A DNA stretch of 64,000 nt, taken from positions 1 through 64,000 of the forward strand of contig JACRIU010000127.1 of NCBI GenBank assembly GCA_016235775.1, written 5' to 3'. The notes beneath the pieces were generated by a model. That model saw nothing but the letters and a program-made list of their open reading frames with translations, had not been told where the DNA came from and did no database searches. The DNA comes from Hydrogenophilales bacterium. Its GTDB lineage: Bacteria > Pseudomonadota > Gammaproteobacteria > Burkholderiales > Thiobacteraceae. Of the stretch, positions 26,206-34,182 are shown piece by piece (within the stretch, counting starts at the first letter, position 1; each line of letters begins with the position of its first letter). The position numbers and the translations under genes are program-made.

Positions 26206-26935
26206 AGTCCAACCCCGCAACTTTCTGTTCCACGAAATCTAAAAAGCGCGCAAATCGTTCCTCGCCCGCCTGCACACGGATGTCGTTCACGGATCGCCAT
26301 ACGCCAAGATAATGTTCCGGCGTCTGCTGCATGACATGACGACCTTCGAGATAGACCACGTCGTCGAAGAAAGGGCTCGCATTAAGCTGCTCGGTCAGCG
26401 TTTCGGTAATGCCGGAAAGGCCGGAAGAAACACGCTTGATATTGGGCGCAAGCTCATACAGCTTGTTTTCAATTTCGACCAGCAAAGGATTGGCTTCGAT
26501 CCAACGCGGATTCCATAGCGCACAAAAACGTCCACCCGGCCGCAGCACACGGTGAAATTCGCGCGTGCCACGCTCGAAATCAACCCAGTGAAACGATGAC
26601 GCCATGGTTAATAAATCGCAGCTTTCATCCGGCAACCCCGTTTGCTCGCCCTTGCCGGCGCGCCATTGAATCGGCAGCCCCGCGTCATCCGCTTCCCCAT
26701 GGCTGCGCATATCGTCATTCGGCTCGACGGCGATGACGCTGCGTGGCTTTCGCTCCGCCACCATACGCGTCCAGATACCGGTACCTGCACCGACATCGAC
26801 AAAATCGAGCGCGGTGACCGGCTTCTCCACAAGACTCAAAATCGCGGTCAATACACTCGCCGAATAGGCGGGCCGATACTTGGCGTAATTTCCCGCAAGC
26901 CCAGTGAAGTCGCCCAGTTTTTTTGCCATTTGCAT
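26156..26935 (-). CDS. Class I SAM-dependent methyltransferase (candidate phosphoramidate O-methylation step)
   Basis: About 259 residues. SAM-binding motif I is FVDVGAGTGIWTRMV, followed by VIAVEPNDDM (motif II acidic residue) and LLTMASSFHWVDFERGTREFHRVLRPGG, typical of Methyltransf_11. Three ATGs lie near the start; AAAGGA sits directly on the first (26941) and six bases before the second (26935), so 26935 is preferred. The C. jejuni MeOPN locus also carries methyltransferases next to the glutamine kinase, and this gene occupies that slot between the kinase genes. Only one methyltransferase is present here, against two in C. jejuni. The methyl acceptor is inferred. Confidence 0.78.
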   Translation of the reverse strand: MQMAKKLGDFTGLAGNYAKYRPAYSASVLTAILSLVEKPVTALDFVDVGAGTGIWTRMVAERKPRSVIAVEPNDDMRSHGEADDAGLPIQWRAGKGEQTGLPDESCDLLTMASSFHWVDFERGTREFHRVLRPGGRFCALWNPRWIEANPLLVEIENKLYELAPNIKRVSSGLSGITETLTEQLNASPFFDDVVYLEGRHVMQQTPEHYLGVWRSVNDIRVQAGEERFARFLDFVEQKVAGLDYVETTYLTRAWTARRV

Positions 26936-26950
26936 GCTCATCCTTTCGCT

Positions 26951-27487
26951 CTAATGCGCGCCAAACGCCGCGATCAAACCCGCCACCAGCTTCTCGACCG
27001 GCTGCGTGCCATCGTTATCCAATACCAAATCGGGGGCCTCTGGCTCTTCCACGGGCAGATCCACGCCCATCACATGCTGGAGTTCACCGCGCAACGCACG
27101 TGCATAGAGCCCTTTCGGATCGCGGCTGACCAACAATTCCATGGGGGCGCGCACATAAATCTCACGGTAGTGGTTGATATGAGCACGATTCCATTCGCGA
27201 ACCTCACGGAACATGGAAATGGTTGCACACACGACATCCACCCCCTGCTCGGCCAACATCCTGCATAAGCGGGCGTTGCGCATCGCGACCGCCAAGCGCT
27301 CGGCAAGCGAGTGGCCAAGATCATTCGAGAACACTTCGCGCAAGACATCGCCGTCAAGGTAAATCACGGCATGCCCCATGCCCCGCAGATGTTCCGCATA
27401 CGCCTTGCCGATAGTCGATTTACCTGCGCCGGACAGGCCGGTAACCCAGTAAACCGTGCCCGGTTCCCTCACATGAGGGTCAATCAT
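26951..27487 (-). CDS. CysC-like nucleotide kinase, candidate cytidine diphosphoramidate kinase (Cj1415-like)
   Basis: 178 residues of APS-kinase fold: P-loop GLSGAGKSTIGKAYAE (about 18-33), IYLDGDVLREVF, and SRDPKGLYARALRGEL. Canonical APS kinases show DGDNVR and then GFSxxDRxENIRR; here these read DGDVLR and GHSLAERLAVAMRN, so substrate contacts differ. C. jejuni Cj1415, long annotated as CysC, phosphorylates the 3'-OH of cytidine diphosphoramidate in MeOPN synthesis, and the four genes downstream here match the rest of that pathway. No ATP sulfurylase gene is near. A strong ribosome site (AAGGAGAG, 7 bases) precedes the ATG, fitting the first gene of a long operon. Genuine APS kinase for the sulfotransferase-like genes remains possible. 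Confidence 0.82.
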   Translation of the reverse strand: MIDPHVREPGTVYWVTGLSGAGKSTIGKAYAEHLRGMGHAVIYLDGDVLREVFSNDLGHSLAERLAVAMRNARLCRMLAEQGVDVVCATISMFREVREWNRAHINHYREIYVRAPMELLVSRDPKGLYARALRGELQHVMGVDLPVEEPEAPDLVLDNDGTQPVEKLVAGLIAAFGAH

Positions 27488-27968
27488 GCAAATCTCTCCT
27501 TAAACAATTTCCTAAAGCCAAAAGGTCTCATCTGTTCATGCATATTTTTTGAAACCAACAAAACGTTTTTACCGTGTTTTCAAATAGATACAAGCTAACA
27601 CAAAGCAAACAGGTTCCTGTGCTTAACTACGGCAGTTTATTGAAAAACTTAAGAAATACCATGCGAATTTTATGGGGGATGTTGCAGCTTTTGCGTAATT
27701 ACCCCATGAATCGTTGAAGATTTTAATGGTTGCACTCCATTGGGGCTTGTAGCAGCCCTGGGCGGCAGCGCCGGAATATGGCTGCACATGCAGGCGAATT
27801 ACGAACCGTGCCAGGCCGAGAAAGCGTTGAAGGGCGCGGTCGCAAAAAAATCGAATCACTGAAAAAGGCCGCGCAAAGTTCACCTAGGCGGGGACGCATT
27901 AAGTGCTTCAACTTAGTCGGCCTTATCCCACGTACAAATTTTGGCGGGCAACTGACGATAAGCGCGAT
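27488..27968. promoter_or_regulatory. 481-bp non-coding leader upstream of the phosphoramidate operon
   Basis: No gene-like frame is seen; the ORF-track entries here lack ribosome sites and recognisable content. The part next to the operon (27500-27680) is markedly AT-rich, and the leftward operon's AAGGAGAG ribosome site lies at its end. The operon promoter is expected here, but no -35/-10 pair with good spacing is obvious. The distal part follows the aldolase/SDR stop and may hold its terminator. Confidence 0.4.
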
Positions 27969-29942
27969 TCAAATCACCCTATCGTTACCACCATCCACCG
28001 GCACTTGCGCGGCAGTGGTCTTGGCAAACAGCGAGCCGCATAGTTCAGCGGCAAGCTCAGCCACATCCTGGCTGGTCACTTCAGTTTTCAAGACATTGTT
28101 GCGTTTATATTCATCGACCGTGAGGCCGTAATGTTTAGCGCGCGCGGCCAAGACTTCTTCGGTCCAGATGCCGGTGTCGAACACGGCATTGGGGTGCAGG
28201 GTGTTGATGCGGATGCCATCCGCTCCCCACTCCAGGGCGGCGACGCGCATAAGCTGGTTGAGCGCAGCTTTAGATGCCGAATAAGCTGCTGCGCCCGGAC
28301 CCGGCGCGGGCACGTTCTTGGATCCGATCACCACCACGCGGCCATAACGCGGCGCGAGTTTGAGCAAGGGGTGCGCCTCGCGCATGAAGGAAAGATTCGC
28401 ATCCAGATTCACGCTCATCACTTTGCGCCATTCTTCGGAGCCGAGTTGATCGATGCGGCGGCCACCGGGGAAGATGCCGGCATTTAACACCAGCATGTCG
28501 AGGCCACCGAAACGGCGCACGGTTTGTTCCAGCGCGGATTGAATTTCGCTATCGCTGGAAATGTCGCAACGCAGGCCGAGATAATCATCGCGCTTGAATA
28601 GCGATGCAATCGCGGGATTGATATCGAGCCCCACCACCGCCGCGCCGCGCGCCAGCAGCGATTCGACGCAGGCCTTGCCGATGCCGGAGGCGGCGCCGGT
28701 CACCAGCGCGACTTCGCCCGCAAACGCCAAGGGCTTGCCGCTTTTCTTCAGCTTGGCCTGCTCCAAGTCCCAGTATTCCACATCGAAAATATCCTTGGCG
28801 GGCAGCGCCTGAAAACCGCCGAGCGCGGTAGCGCGCAGGATGATATCGATGGTGTGGTCGTATATGTCGGCGACGATGCCCGCGTCTTTCGCGCTGCGCC
28901 CGGCCGTGCACAGGCCGAATTCCGCATCGAGGATAACGCGTGGCGCGGGATCGAGCATGGTCTTGGGTTCTTTTGCGAGCATTGCATGCGCATCAAAATA
29001 AGCGCGGTATTGCGTGGCGTAATCCTCCAGATTGCGGCCCAGCATCGGAATGCGCTTGGTGCGGATCACATGATCCGGTGTCGCGGGGCCTTGGCGGGCG
29101 ATCACGTTGGCATCGGGCCGCTGGGCAAAGGCTAAATACTTTTCAGTCTGATCCGTCGCCAGAATCGCCGGTGCGCCCAGCATGGCTGATACTGATTTGC
29201 GCAAAGCCGCGATATCGCTGCGCAATGGACGATCCGGGGTGGCGGCTTTCGGCGCGGCGAGCTGCCAGGCATTCTGTGCCGCCAAATAGGCCTCCGCGTG
29301 CGACACCAGCGCGATCATGCGCTCGTAGGATTCTTGCGCGGTTTCGCCAAAGGAGAATATGCCGTGGTTCAGCAGCACCATGCCTTGCGTCTTGTCATTG
29401 GCTTCGCGCGCGAAGATCTCCGCCACCAGGCGCGCCAGATCGAAACCCGGCATCACATAGGGAATCACCACCACCTCCTGGCCGTAAATCTCGCGGATGC
29501 GCGCCTCGCCCTTGGCGGTGTTGGTGATGGCGATCACCGCATCGGCGTGGGTGTGATCGACATATTTGTACGGCAGCAGCGCGTGCAGGATGGTCTCGAC
29601 CGAGGGTGTGGGCGCCGAGGCGCGCGTCATGTGGGTGACGAGTTCATTCACCATTTGCGGATCGGGCAGCATGGAGAGCTTGGCCAGCTTCAGCATGTAG
29701 TCCAGGCGCACCGGCGAGAAGCCGGCGGCCTCGATGAATTCCAAGTCCCAGCCGCTGCCTTTGACGTACAGGCGTTGCTCGTCTTCGCCCAGGATGTTGG
29801 GCTCGGTGATTTTGACCGAGGTGTTGCCGCCGCCGTGCAGCACCAGCGTTTTATCCCTGCCCAGCAAACGCGAGGTGTAAATGCGCTGTTGCAAATCACC
29901 CTGATATTGGGCGGCTTCTTGATCGTTCCACAGACTTTGCAC
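27969..29942 (-). CDS. Bifunctional class II aldolase / short-chain dehydrogenase
   Basis: 657 residues from a GTG at 29942 (AGAGG five bases upstream). Residues about 20-240 are a class II aldolase/adducin domain: LHGGGNTSVKI, YVDHTHADAVIAI (metal-binding His pair) and VLLNHGIFSFGE. Residues about 410-657 are a Rossmann SDR: ALVTGAASGIGKACVESL, NAGIFPGG, the catalytic YSASKAAL and IRINTLHPNAVFDTGI. This is the architecture of RhaE/RhaD-type proteins that cleave a ketose-1-phosphate and oxidise or reduce the aldehyde. In this glycan island it may act in sugar salvage or modification. With MtnP and MtnA in the same window it could also process (methylthio)ribulose-1-phosphate; that is speculation. 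Confidence 0.88.
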   Translation of the reverse strand: MQSLWNDQEAAQYQGDLQQRIYTSRLLGRDKTLVLHGGGNTSVKITEPNILGEDEQRLYVKGSGWDLEFIEAAGFSPVRLDYMLKLAKLSMLPDPQMVNELVTHMTRASAPTPSVETILHALLPYKYVDHTHADAVIAITNTAKGEARIREIYGQEVVVIPYVMPGFDLARLVAEIFAREANDKTQGMVLLNHGIFSFGETAQESYERMIALVSHAEAYLAAQNAWQLAAPKAATPDRPLRSDIAALRKSVSAMLGAPAILATDQTEKYLAFAQRPDANVIARQGPATPDHVIRTKRIPMLGRNLEDYATQYRAYFDAHAMLAKEPKTMLDPAPRVILDAEFGLCTAGRSAKDAGIVADIYDHTIDIILRATALGGFQALPAKDIFDVEYWDLEQAKLKKSGKPLAFAGEVALVTGAASGIGKACVESLLARGAAVVGLDINPAIASLFKRDDYLGLRCDISSDSEIQSALEQTVRRFGGLDMLVLNAGIFPGGRRIDQLGSEEWRKVMSVNLDANLSFMREAHPLLKLAPRYGRVVVIGSKNVPAPGPGAAAYSASKAALNQLMRVAALEWGADGIRINTLHPNAVFDTGIWTEEVLAARAKHYGLTVDEYKRNNVLKTEVTSQDVAELAAELCGSLFAKTTAAQVPVDGGNDRVI

Positions 29943-29999
29943 ACTGGCCTCTTAATGAAGAATGTTAATCACGAATATATTAAGTGCTGCCCTGAACTC

Positions 30000-30128
30000 G
30001 CCCTCTCCCCGGCCCCTCCCGCAAGTGGGAGAGGGGAGTAAAGTTTTCTCCCCTCTCACGCTTGCGGGAAGGGGGGATGATTTTGCTCCCCTCTCACGCT
30101 TGCGGGAGAGGGGCCGGGGGAGAGGGCA
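30000..30128. repeat. Triple CTCTCCC-type palindromic repeat
   Basis: Three hairpin units in a row, each a variant of CTCCC-GCAAG-GGGAG: CCCTCCCGCAAGTGGGAGAGGGG, CCCCTCTCACGCTTGCGGGAAGGGG and CCCCTCTCACGCTTGCGGGAGAGGGG, bounded by CCCTCTCCCCGGCCCC and its complement. It fills the gap between the gmhB-like stop and the aldolase/SDR start. Related units occur at 36198-36298 and 53066-53111. Confidence 0.75.
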
Positions 30129-30139
30129 AGCTAAATCAC

Positions 30140-30685
30140 CTAAGAACTCAAAATCCACTCCGCCGCCGCGCCGATGTCACGCACCACCAACACATTGGGC
30201 GGCAACTCGATGCGCGCTTCCGCGCCATAGCCGGTCTCAACCAAGATTGGCGTCACGCCGGCATTCAGCCCCGCTTCCACGTCGCTCACTTTATCACCGA
30301 TCATGTATGAGCTAGGGATATCCACCTCATGCTCGCGCGCGGCTTGCAACAGCATGCCCGGCTCGGGCTTGCGGCAATCGCAGTCGCGCAGCGCGCCGTG
30401 TTCGGGGTGATGCGGGCAATAGTAATAAGCGTCGATATGCCCGCCCTGGCGTTGCAAATCGGCATCGACTTGACGGTGCAGGGCGTCGATATCCGCTTCG
30501 CCGTACATGCCGCGCGCCACACCGGCTTGGTTCGAAGTGACGATGACCAGATAGCCCGCCGCATTGAAGCGCTTGATCGCCTCCACCGCGCCGGGTATCC
30601 ACTCCCAATCCTGCCAGAGGTGAAGATAATTTTTTTCGACGTTGAGCGTGCCGTCGCGGTCGATAAAAATTGCAGATTTAGACAT
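30140..30685 (-). CDS. gmhB: D-glycero-D-manno-heptose-1,7-bisphosphate 7-phosphatase-like HAD phosphatase (GmhB)
   Basis: 181 residues from the ATG at 30685 (MSKSAIFIDRDGTLN). The HAD motif I DRDGT, motif II VTSNQAG and motif III/IV KPEPGM...MIGDKVSDVEAG are intact. The zinc loop typical of GmhB (YCPHHPEHG...CDCRKP) is present. It removes the 7-phosphate from heptose-1,7-bisphosphate before guanylylation. The track's longer start (30736) lies inside the upstream NUDIX gene; the ATG at 30685 overlaps that gene's stop by 8 bases. It forms the GDP-heptose route with gmhA, hddA and hddC elsewhere in the island. Confidence 0.88.
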   Translation of the reverse strand: MSKSAIFIDRDGTLNVEKNYLHLWQDWEWIPGAVEAIKRFNAAGYLVIVTSNQAGVARGMYGEADIDALHRQVDADLQRQGGHIDAYYYCPHHPEHGALRDCDCRKPEPGMLLQAAREHEVDIPSSYMIGDKVSDVEAGLNAGVTPILVETGYGAEARIELPPNVLVVRDIGAAAEWILSS

Positions 30686-31247
30686 GGTTCTTGTATCGGT
30701 AATAAGCGATGAGGGCGCCGGGCTCTTGAATTTCACCGCTTTCGATTAGCGTATCGATTTCACCCAGGGTAAAAAATTGCAGCGCGTGGTGGCCGAATTC
30801 CTCGGCGCTGAATTCGCTTTTGCGCGTGCAATGGCGGGCCAGAAACAAATGCACCCGGGCCGCCAGGGTGCCGGCTTCCGGCGCATACAGACCCAAGGAT
30901 TGCAGATCTTCGGGGCGGCAGGTGAGCCCGGTTTCCTCTTCCAGTTCGCGCAGCGCCGATACTTCCGGCATTTCGCCCTCGTCGATAAAGCCGCGCGGCA
31001 ATTCCCAGCAATAGGCGCGTAGCGGGTGGCGATAGACCTGCACCAAACCCACCTTCCCTTCCCAGATTGGAAACACTGACACGCCGGTGACGAGCTGATC
31101 GGTTTTGACGCGCGGTGCGACGACTAAATACTTCTCGACCTGTTGGCCGTCGGGCGCCTCGATGTGGTCAAAGAACAATTCAAAGCGCAAATTCTCGGCC
31201 ACCAGCCGATGCGCATGCAGTTTGATGGGGGGCGGTTTCTCGCTCAT
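30678..31247 (-). CDS. NUDIX hydrolase (ADP-ribose pyrophosphatase-like)
   Basis: 189 residues from the ATG at 31247 (MSEKPPPIKLH), which overlaps the upstream oxidase stop as ATGA; the track's 31430 start is internal to that gene. The Nudix box G-x5-E-x7-R-E-x2-E-E-x-G is complete as GFIDEGEMPEVSALRELEEETGL (quoted in part: RELEEETGL). The fold and length suit ADP-sugar or nucleoside-diphosphate-sugar pyrophosphatases. Tight coupling to gmhB downstream and an FAD oxidase upstream suggests a role in sugar-nucleotide turnover; the exact substrate cannot be read. Confidence 0.88.
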   Translation of the reverse strand: MSEKPPPIKLHAHRLVAENLRFELFFDHIEAPDGQQVEKYLVVAPRVKTDQLVTGVSVFPIWEGKVGLVQVYRHPLRAYCWELPRGFIDEGEMPEVSALRELEEETGLTCRPEDLQSLGLYAPEAGTLAARVHLFLARHCTRKSEFSAEEFGHHALQFFTLGEIDTLIESGEIQEPGALIAYYRYKNHV

Positions 31248-32461
31248 GCGGCGGCTTTTTTCTGGTGCTGATCCACAATCGATTCGGCGAACGCGAACGA
31301 ACAAGTGAAGGCAGGCGAGATGGAATTCAACACATGCAGCGAGTCGGCCGTCTGCTCCAGCACGAAATCCATTTCCAAACGTTTTTGTTGCAGGTTCACC
31401 AATTGCGGCCGAATGCCGACTTTGTTGCATGGCAGCAAATCATCGGCGCGCACTTCCGGCACCAATTTGCGCGCGGCGGCCAGGAAATTCGCCTTACTGT
31501 ATTTCGCCATCTCGGCATGTACCAGATCACGGAAATGCTGATGATTGGCCGCATACATTTGCATCAGACGCCAAGCGATATTCATGGACTCGCCCAGATG
31601 CAGGCCAGAGAGCACGCCGTAATTTTCCCGCCCCCAGGCGGGGATGGCGGTTGGCCCCACATACACATCACCGCTTATCACGCGCGTGAGATGCACGCCG
31701 AGAAACGGCAGATTGATATCCGGCACCGGGTAGATACTGCTCTTCACCAGGTCGCCGCGTTCCGGACGCAGCTTGTAATACAAGCCTTTAAAGGGCAGCA
31801 GCGCGTATTGCGCGCCGGCGTTGAAAAAACGCGCGACGCGATCCGCGCTCGCACCCGCGCAGTTGAATAGATAACCATAGCCATAGCGATGCTGGTTCGC
31901 ATCGACGGTCTTTTGCCCGGTATCGACCGCGTTCACCGCGGCATTGAAGCGGAGGGTGACACCCTGCCCGCGCAGCAAGTCGCGCAGTTTGGCCACCACG
32001 CCGGGGCTGTCGATCACCGCCGTGTCGGGGCTGTAGATGCCGGCTTCGTAAGCATAAGCATGTGGCTCGATCTGGCGGATGCCGCCGGCGTCCAGCTTTT
32101 CGGCGCGGATGCCGTTATCGCGTGCGTTCTTGAGCAGGCGTTCGAGCGTCGGCAGTTCTTGCTGGCTGGTGGCGATGATGACCTTGCCTGAGCGTTCGCA
32201 ATGAATGCCATGCTCGGCGGCGAATTCGCGCATGCGCGCCGCACCCTTGGCGCAGTACTTGGCTTTGAGCGTATCGGCGGCGTAGTAGATGCCGGAGTGC
32301 AGCACGCCGCTGTTGCGTCCGCTGGCGTGGTAGCCGACATCCGGCTCTTTTTCCAGGATCAGGATGCGGGCGGCGGAATCGCGCCGCTTCAACTCCCAGG
32401 CGACGGTGAGGCCGACAATGCCGGCGCCGACGATAAGGTAGTCGTAGGTTTCCATGGTCAT
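31244..32461 (-). CDS. lhgO: FAD-dependent L-2-hydroxyglutarate oxidase-like protein (LhgO family)
   Basis: 405 residues. The dinucleotide fold DYLIVGAGIVGLTVAWEL opens the protein and ILILEKEPDVGYHASGRNSG follows, the LhgO/DAO pattern with HSGIYY. NCAGASADRVAR and FTCSFAFAESI also fit. LhgO oxidises L-2-hydroxyglutarate to 2-oxoglutarate at the membrane quinone pool. Two ATGs (32461 and 32455) are possible; GGCGGG suits the second. LhgO-like genes also occur in surface-glycan clusters, where the substrate may differ; co-translation with the NUDIX gene (ATGA) suggests this here. Confidence 0.82.
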   Translation of the reverse strand: MTMETYDYLIVGAGIVGLTVAWELKRRDSAARILILEKEPDVGYHASGRNSGVLHSGIYYAADTLKAKYCAKGAARMREFAAEHGIHCERSGKVIIATSQQELPTLERLLKNARDNGIRAEKLDAGGIRQIEPHAYAYEAGIYSPDTAVIDSPGVVAKLRDLLRGQGVTLRFNAAVNAVDTGQKTVDANQHRYGYGYLFNCAGASADRVARFFNAGAQYALLPFKGLYYKLRPERGDLVKSSIYPVPDINLPFLGVHLTRVISGDVYVGPTAIPAWGRENYGVLSGLHLGESMNIAWRLMQMYAANHQHFRDLVHAEMAKYSKANFLAAARKLVPEVRADDLLPCNKVGIRPQLVNLQQKRLEMDFVLEQTADSLHVLNSISPAFTCSFAFAESIVDQHQKKAAA

Positions 32462-32468
32462 CCCGCCC

Positions 32469-32520
32469 TTGTAGCGCAGGCATCCTTGCTTGCATGCCGG
32501 CAGGATGCCGGCGCTACAAA
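32469..32520. repeat. GTAGCGCAGGCATCC-type palindromic repeat
   Basis: TTGTAGCGCAGGCATCCTTGC and GGCAGGATGCCGGCGCTACAA are imperfect complementary arms enclosing a short GTTGCATGCC-like loop. It occupies nearly the whole gap between the epimerase stop and the lhgO-like start. Only one copy is seen in the window. Confidence 0.65.
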
Positions 32521-32531
32521 ATCCAGATGGA

Positions 32532-33467
32532 TCACACGTTGCCGTACAGCGAGTTGCGAATCATCGTGTAGCCTTTGACCAACTCGGCGATGCCCGTATC
32601 CAATGAATATTGCTGCTTGAAGCCGGTGGCTTCGATCTTGGCGTTGGAGACGATGTAGTTGCGCTGGTCGGGATCTTTGCCGACGGGAGCGTCGAGATAG
32701 ACGAATTCCGGCACATGTTTGGCGATGTGCTCACATAGTTCTTTCTTCGACACGTTGGCGTCGGACAAGCCCACGTTGTAGATCTGCCCCTTCATCTTGT
32801 CGTAATTGTTCAACGCATGCATGAACACCCGCATCACGTCGCGCACATGGATGTAGTTGCGCTTGAACTGGCTCTCGAACAGCACCACGAAGCGATCGTA
32901 CACCGCGCGGTAGGTGAAGTCGTTGACCAACAGGTCGATGCGCATGCGCGGCGACATGCCGAACACCGTGGCCAAGCGGAAACTGATCGAATTGGGGTGA
33001 TCCATAAACGCCTTTTCGATTTCCACTTTCTCGATCGCGTACTGGGAAATCGGGCGCAAGGGCGATTCTTCCGTGCAGTAGTTGTTTTCGTCGCCGGTGC
33101 CATAGGCGCTGTTGGTGGTCGGCATGAGCAGGATTTGATCCTTGGACACATGCTTCAGCATCATCATGATGGCGTCGTGGTTGATGGTGGTCGCCCCCAC
33201 CGGGTCTTTGGAACACAGCGGCGCGCCGACCAGCGCCGCGAGCGGAATAATCACATCGGCTTTTTTCATCAGCGGCAGCATGGCGCTCTCGACGCGGATA
33301 TCGCCTTTCACCACCTCGAAATTCGGGTGATGGCACACGTGGTTGAGGCTGGTCTGCTTGAACATGAAGTTGTCGATGACCGTCACTTTATAACCGGCAT
33401 TGAGCAGCTCCGGCACCATGGTCGAACCGAGATAGCCCGCACCGCCTGTAACTAGAATATGTTTCAT
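32532..33467 (-). CDS. NAD-dependent epimerase/dehydratase (extended SDR, nucleotide-sugar modifying)
   Basis: About 311 residues. HILVTGGAGYLGSTMVPELL gives the GxxGxxG nucleotide fold, IDNFMF the ribose-binding Asp, MPTTNSAYG the catalytic Ser/Thr and YAIEKVEIEK the YxxxK pair. NYIHVRDVMRVFMHAL is typical of nucleotide-sugar epimerases. The ATG at 33467 is chosen because GGAG lies 7 bases upstream; the track's GTG is two codons earlier. A GDP- or other NDP-heptose intermediate is a plausible substrate given gmhA and hddC next door; which carbon is altered is not readable. Confidence 0.87.
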   Translation of the reverse strand: MKHILVTGGAGYLGSTMVPELLNAGYKVTVIDNFMFKQTSLNHVCHHPNFEVVKGDIRVESAMLPLMKKADVIIPLAALVGAPLCSKDPVGATTINHDAIMMMLKHVSKDQILLMPTTNSAYGTGDENNYCTEESPLRPISQYAIEKVEIEKAFMDHPNSISFRLATVFGMSPRMRIDLLVNDFTYRAVYDRFVVLFESQFKRNYIHVRDVMRVFMHALNNYDKMKGQIYNVGLSDANVSKKELCEHIAKHVPEFVYLDAPVGKDPDQRNYIVSNAKIEATGFKQQYSLDTGIAELVKGYTMIRNSLYGNV

Positions 33468-33497
33468 AATCACACTCCGATAAAAAACAAATCAATT

Positions 33498-33583
33498 AAC
33501 CACGAATGAACACGAATTAACACGAATACTTCGAAACCTGTTTTTGATTTTATTCGTGTGCATTCGTGTTCATTCGTGGTTCC
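33498..33583. repeat. ACCACGAATGAACACGAAT-type interrupted palindrome (copy 1)
   Basis: The left arm AACCACGAATGAACACGAAT...ACACGAATA is matched by the right arm TATTCGTGTGCATTCGTGTTCATTCGTGGTT, with about 25 bases between. The arms are themselves built of a 9-10 base unit (ACACGAAT). It fills the gap between gmhA and the epimerase. Further copies: 42427-42503 and 48204-48286. Confidence 0.85.
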
Positions 33584-33592
33584 AAAAATCCA

Positions 33593-34177
33593 TTAATCAA
33601 AAAACATTGCTGCTTCAACGCTTTCGCACAGGGTATGCGCGAGTACGATATGCAATTCCTGGATGGTGCTGGTTTCCGCGCCCGGCACGATCACGCCATG
33701 ATCGGCCAAAGGCTTGGCCTGCCCGCCGTCGCGGCCACAGAAGACGATGCTGGGCACGCCCATTGCGCGCGCTGTGGTTAGCGCTTTTAAAATATTGGGG
33801 GACTGGCCCGATGTAGTGATGCCGAGGAACACATCGCCTTTGCGCGCCTTGCCAGCCAGTTGCCGCGCGAATATTTCGTCGTAGCCGTAATCGTTGCCGA
33901 TGGCGGTGATAATCGAGCTGTCGGTGGTCAAGGCTTCCGCGGGCAGCGGCGCGCGGTCCCGCGCCAGCTTGCTCACGAATTCGGCCGCGAGATGCTGGGC
34001 ATCCGCCGCGGAGCCGCCATTGCCCGCGATATACAGCCGTCCGCCGCTGCGATAGGCAGCCACCACCACCGCTACCGCTTGGCTGAAGGCCGCTTGCGCC
34101 GGGGCATTGGTCAGCAAGGCCTGCTGGGCGGCGATGGAGGCTTGCAGATTTTTAATCAGTCGATCGTGTGGGGTCAT
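33593..34177 (-). CDS. gmhA: Sedoheptulose-7-phosphate isomerase (GmhA, SIS domain)
   Basis: 194 residues, normal for GmhA. SIS-domain strings: LYIAGNGGSAADAQHLAAEFVSK, the phosphoheptose isomerase signature with the zinc-site residues; IGNDYGYDEIFARQL; and LGITTSGQSPNILKAL. It converts sedoheptulose-7-phosphate to D-glycero-D-manno-heptose-7-phosphate, the entry to GDP- or ADP-heptose. It starts 5 bases after the hddC stop, so the two are one transcript. With hddA, gmhB and hddC the GDP-heptose set is complete in this window. Confidence 0.93.
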   Translation of the reverse strand: MTPHDRLIKNLQASIAAQQALLTNAPAQAAFSQAVAVVVAAYRSGGRLYIAGNGGSAADAQHLAAEFVSKLARDRAPLPAEALTTDSSIITAIGNDYGYDEIFARQLAGKARKGDVFLGITTSGQSPNILKALTTARAMGVPSIVFCGRDGGQAKPLADHGVIVPGAETSTIQELHIVLAHTLCESVEAAMFFD

Positions 34178-34182
34178 CTTCT

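Noticed and set aside
26951-27487. Plain cysC of sulfate assimilation
   Set aside because: The DGDNVR/ENIRR motifs are changed, and no cysD, cysN or cysH is near. It is kept as an alternative, not as the main call.
27488-27968. Small ORFs in the 481-bp leader
   Set aside because: No ribosome site, no hydrophobic signal and no family resemblance; the stretch looks like non-coding leader sequence.
29952-30315. Small ORFs over the CTCTCCC repeats as genes
   Set aside because: Their sequences (PRPLSRKRERG-like) are translations of palindromic repeats, a common source of false ORFs.
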